From positions 1 through 15,543 of the forward strand of contig JANMQK010000226.1 of the NCBI GenBank assembly GCA_031370485.1: a DNA stretch of 15,543 nt, read 5' to 3'. The translations under genes and the position numbers were made by a program. Each line of letters starts with the position of its first letter. Position 1 is the stretch's first letter. The notes below the pieces were generated by a model. The model searched no databases. It had not been told where the DNA came from and was given only the letters and a program-made list of their open reading frames with translations. The DNA is from JANMQK01 sp031370485 (GTDB lineage Bacteria > Acidobacteriota > Polarisedimenticolia > Gp22-AA2). This document shows, in pieces, positions 14,190-15,543 of this stretch.

Positions 14190-15412
14190 CCGCGGAAAAC
14201 CGCCGGGGCGCCCTGAGCCTCGTGCTGTCTGGAGGCGGGATCACCGGCGCCATGTACGAGTTCGGCGCCCTGCAGGCCCTCGACCATTTCCTGGCCGGGT
14301 CGTTCCGTGTGAACGACTTCGACATCTTCGTGGGCACGAGCGGAGGGGCGGTCGTGGCGGCGCTGATGGCCAACGGGGTGCCCCCCGGGGAGGTCGGCCG
14401 CGCCATCATCCACAACACCGAGAGCACCCTGAATTTCAAGCAGGAGGACATCCTCGAGATCGACTGGAAGGAGCTGCGGGCCTCGGTCGTCCGGGCGATC
14501 AAGACCATCCCGGCGCTGGTCCGCTTCTACCGGCGCAACCCGAAGCTCTTCTCCCTGGCGCGCCTGCTCTACGCCCTGGAGGAAAACCTGCCTCCGGGGC
14601 TCTACGGGCTCGGGAAATACCGCGCGTATCTGCAGAAGCTGCTGACGCGCCCGGGGTGCGTGAACTCGTTCGACGGCCTGAAGCGGGAGCTTTTCATCCC
14701 GGCCATCCATCTCGACACCGGCGAGCGGGTGCTCTTCGGGACGCAGGGCTGGCGCGATGTTCCGATCTCTGACGCCATCGCCGCCTCCTCCGCGCTGCCG
14801 CTCTATTTCCAGCCCGTCAACCTGAAGGGAATGGATTTCGTGGACGGCGGCGTGGGGAGCGTCGCGCACGTGGACATGCCGATCGACCGCGGCTCCCACT
14901 TCGTCCTGGTGATCAACCCGATCATCCCGATCCGCAACGAAAAGGGGGTCGTCTGCATCCCGACGTTCGCCGGCCACTGCGCCACGCTGCGCGAGAAGGG
15001 GATCACCTTCGTCGTGGATCAGACCCAGCGGATCTCCACCCGCGAGAGGCTCGGAATGGGGATCGAGCACCTGAGGTCGCGCCACCCCGAGGCCCGCATC
15101 TTTCTCATCGAGCCCCCCGGAATCGATTCGATTCTGTTCATGGAGAACATCCTCAACTACGGCTCCCGCGTCGCCATGCTGAACTACGGCTACCGATCGA
15201 CGGCGCGTCTTTTCCGGGCCGCCTATGAGACCTACCGGCAGGCGTTCGCCGGGTACGGGATCAACGTGTCCCTCGAGGGCCTGCGCGAGGACGACCCCTG
15301 GGAGCCTCCCAGCCCCCTCGTGGTCCCGCCGGCGCCCCCCGAGCCCGAGGTGGTCGCCGCCCCCGCCGCCGCGCCCGCCATGGCCGGCGCTCATGAAGGC
15401 ACCGCCGCCTGA
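14186..15412 (+). CDS. Patatin-like phospholipase / lipid acyl hydrolase
   Basis: A 408-residue protein with a complete patatin catalytic set: oxyanion loop LSGGGITGAMYEFGAL (14-29), nucleophile elbow FVGTSGGAVVAAL with Ser52, and the Asp of the dyad in FVDGGVGSV (D220). Known: such enzymes cleave acyl chains from membrane or storage lipids. No signal peptide is evident, so it probably works in the cytosol or at the inner membrane. A long helical insert (about 85-160) with a basic stretch VRFYRRNPKLF could form a lid or bind membrane. The last 35 residues are Pro/Ala-rich and likely disordered. The ATG at 14186 overlaps the preceding stop and has a GGAGGGAGGG ribosome-binding site; the open frame extends upstream but without patatin similarity. 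Confidence 0.9.
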   Translation: MTAENRRGALSLVLSGGGITGAMYEFGALQALDHFLAGSFRVNDFDIFVGTSGGAVVAALMANGVPPGEVGRAIIHNTESTLNFKQEDILEIDWKELRASVVRAIKTIPALVRFYRRNPKLFSLARLLYALEENLPPGLYGLGKYRAYLQKLLTRPGCVNSFDGLKRELFIPAIHLDTGERVLFGTQGWRDVPISDAIAASSALPLYFQPVNLKGMDFVDGGVGSVAHVDMPIDRGSHFVLVINPIIPIRNEKGVVCIPTFAGHCATLREKGITFVVDQTQRISTRERLGMGIEHLRSRHPEARIFLIEPPGIDSILFMENILNYGSRVAMLNYGYRSTARLFRAAYETYRQAFAGYGINVSLEGLREDDPWEPPSPLVVPPAPPEPEVVAAPAAAPAMAGAHEGTAA

Positions 15413-15421
15413 CGGCCGCCC

Positions 15422-15450
15422 TTGCCCCGGCCCCCCCACGACCCTACATT
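15422..15450 (+). promoter_or_regulatory. Possible promoter after the patatin gene
   Basis: TTGCCC (15422-15427) and TACATT (15445-15450) are 17 bp apart, each matching consensus at four of six positions. It would start transcription near 15457, about 33 bases before the GTG of the gene at the right edge. The region is C-rich, so a chance match is possible. Confidence 0.3.
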
Positions 15451-15489
15451 CCCCGGGGAACCCGCACCGCGATCCCCGCGGGCCCGTCA

Positions 15490-15543
15490 GTGGTCACCGT
15501 CCGAGACATCGAGCTTCTCTTCCAGTCGCGCCAACCCATCGTT
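15490..15543 (+). CDS. Start of a possible AAA-ATPase gene (partial, 18 codons)
   Basis: From the GTG at 15490 the frame reads VVTVRDIELLFQSRQPIV and runs off the window. The pattern of a short strand, DIELLFQSRQPIV and an expected following Y/I strand resembles the N-terminus of Ycf46-like AAA ATPases, where LELLIRARYPIIY-type sequences occur. With only 18 residues this is a weak assignment. The frame is open further upstream without an ATG or GTG, and no clear ribosome-binding site is seen, so the start is uncertain. Confidence 0.35.
   Translation, partial: MVTVRDIELLFQSRQPIV

Noticed and set aside
1..15543. CRISPR arrays, insertion sequences, tRNA or rRNA genes, phage or defence genes
   Set aside because: No regularly spaced repeats, transposase motifs, RNA-gene sequences or phage/defence families were recognised. 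All sizeable stretches are explained by housekeeping or envelope genes.

Overview
The window is a dense, GC-rich stretch of bacterial chromosome with essentially no empty space. It is dominated by de novo pyrimidine biosynthesis genes and flanked on the left by an SOS/mutagenesis cassette. Gene families, base composition and a short N-terminal repeat in one exported protein (of the kind I associate with Acidobacteriota) suggest an uncultured Acidobacteriota-like organism. That placement is an inference and is not certain.

Left block (minus strand, 1-8400). Read in the direction of transcription, a canonical-looking promoter (TTGACA, 17 bp, TATGTT) lies inside the end of the preceding gene. 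A leader follows with a purine-loop hairpin and a textbook intrinsic terminator. Then come pyrR, pyrB and pyrC, tightly coupled (ATGA overlap, then a 20 bp overlap). Two envelope genes follow almost without gaps: a sulfatase/alkaline-phosphatase-superfamily lipoprotein and a GT39-type membrane glycosyltransferase. Next, lexA has its own promoter. The -35/-10 spacer of that promoter holds an 11-bp direct repeat that I propose as the LexA operator. Three bases after lexA starts a Y-family polymerase homologue that runs off the left edge. Its two catalytic acidic residues are replaced by Gly-Lys, which makes it ImuB-like (a non-catalytic mutasome subunit) rather than a DNA polymerase IV.

Middle (8323-10951). 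A membrane-anchored alkaline-phosphatase-superfamily protein (minus) is divergent from pyrK (plus). Their start codons are only 46 bp apart and their promoter elements overlap. Both promoters are placed so that transcripts would begin at or a few bases before the start codon (leaderless mRNAs).

Right block (plus strand, 10142-15543). pyrK and pyrD (class 1B dihydroorotate dehydrogenase) overlap by ATGA. A thioredoxin-like gene on the minus strand converges on pyrD and is divergent from pyrF. pyrF again has a promoter that predicts a leaderless mRNA. Overlapping ATGA junctions link pyrF to an exported protein of unknown function and then to a patatin-like lipase. A probable AAA-ATPase gene begins at the right edge.

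Together the pyr genes supply aspartate transcarbamylase, dihydroorotase, dihydroorotate dehydrogenase and OMP decarboxylase; carAB and pyrE are not in the window. Only the pyrRBC unit has a visible attenuator. The most interesting signals are the lexA/inactive Y-polymerase pair with its candidate direct-repeat operator, the pyrR leader, and the recurrent leaderless promoter geometry at the three genes with no upstream operon partner and no Shine-Dalgarno sequence.
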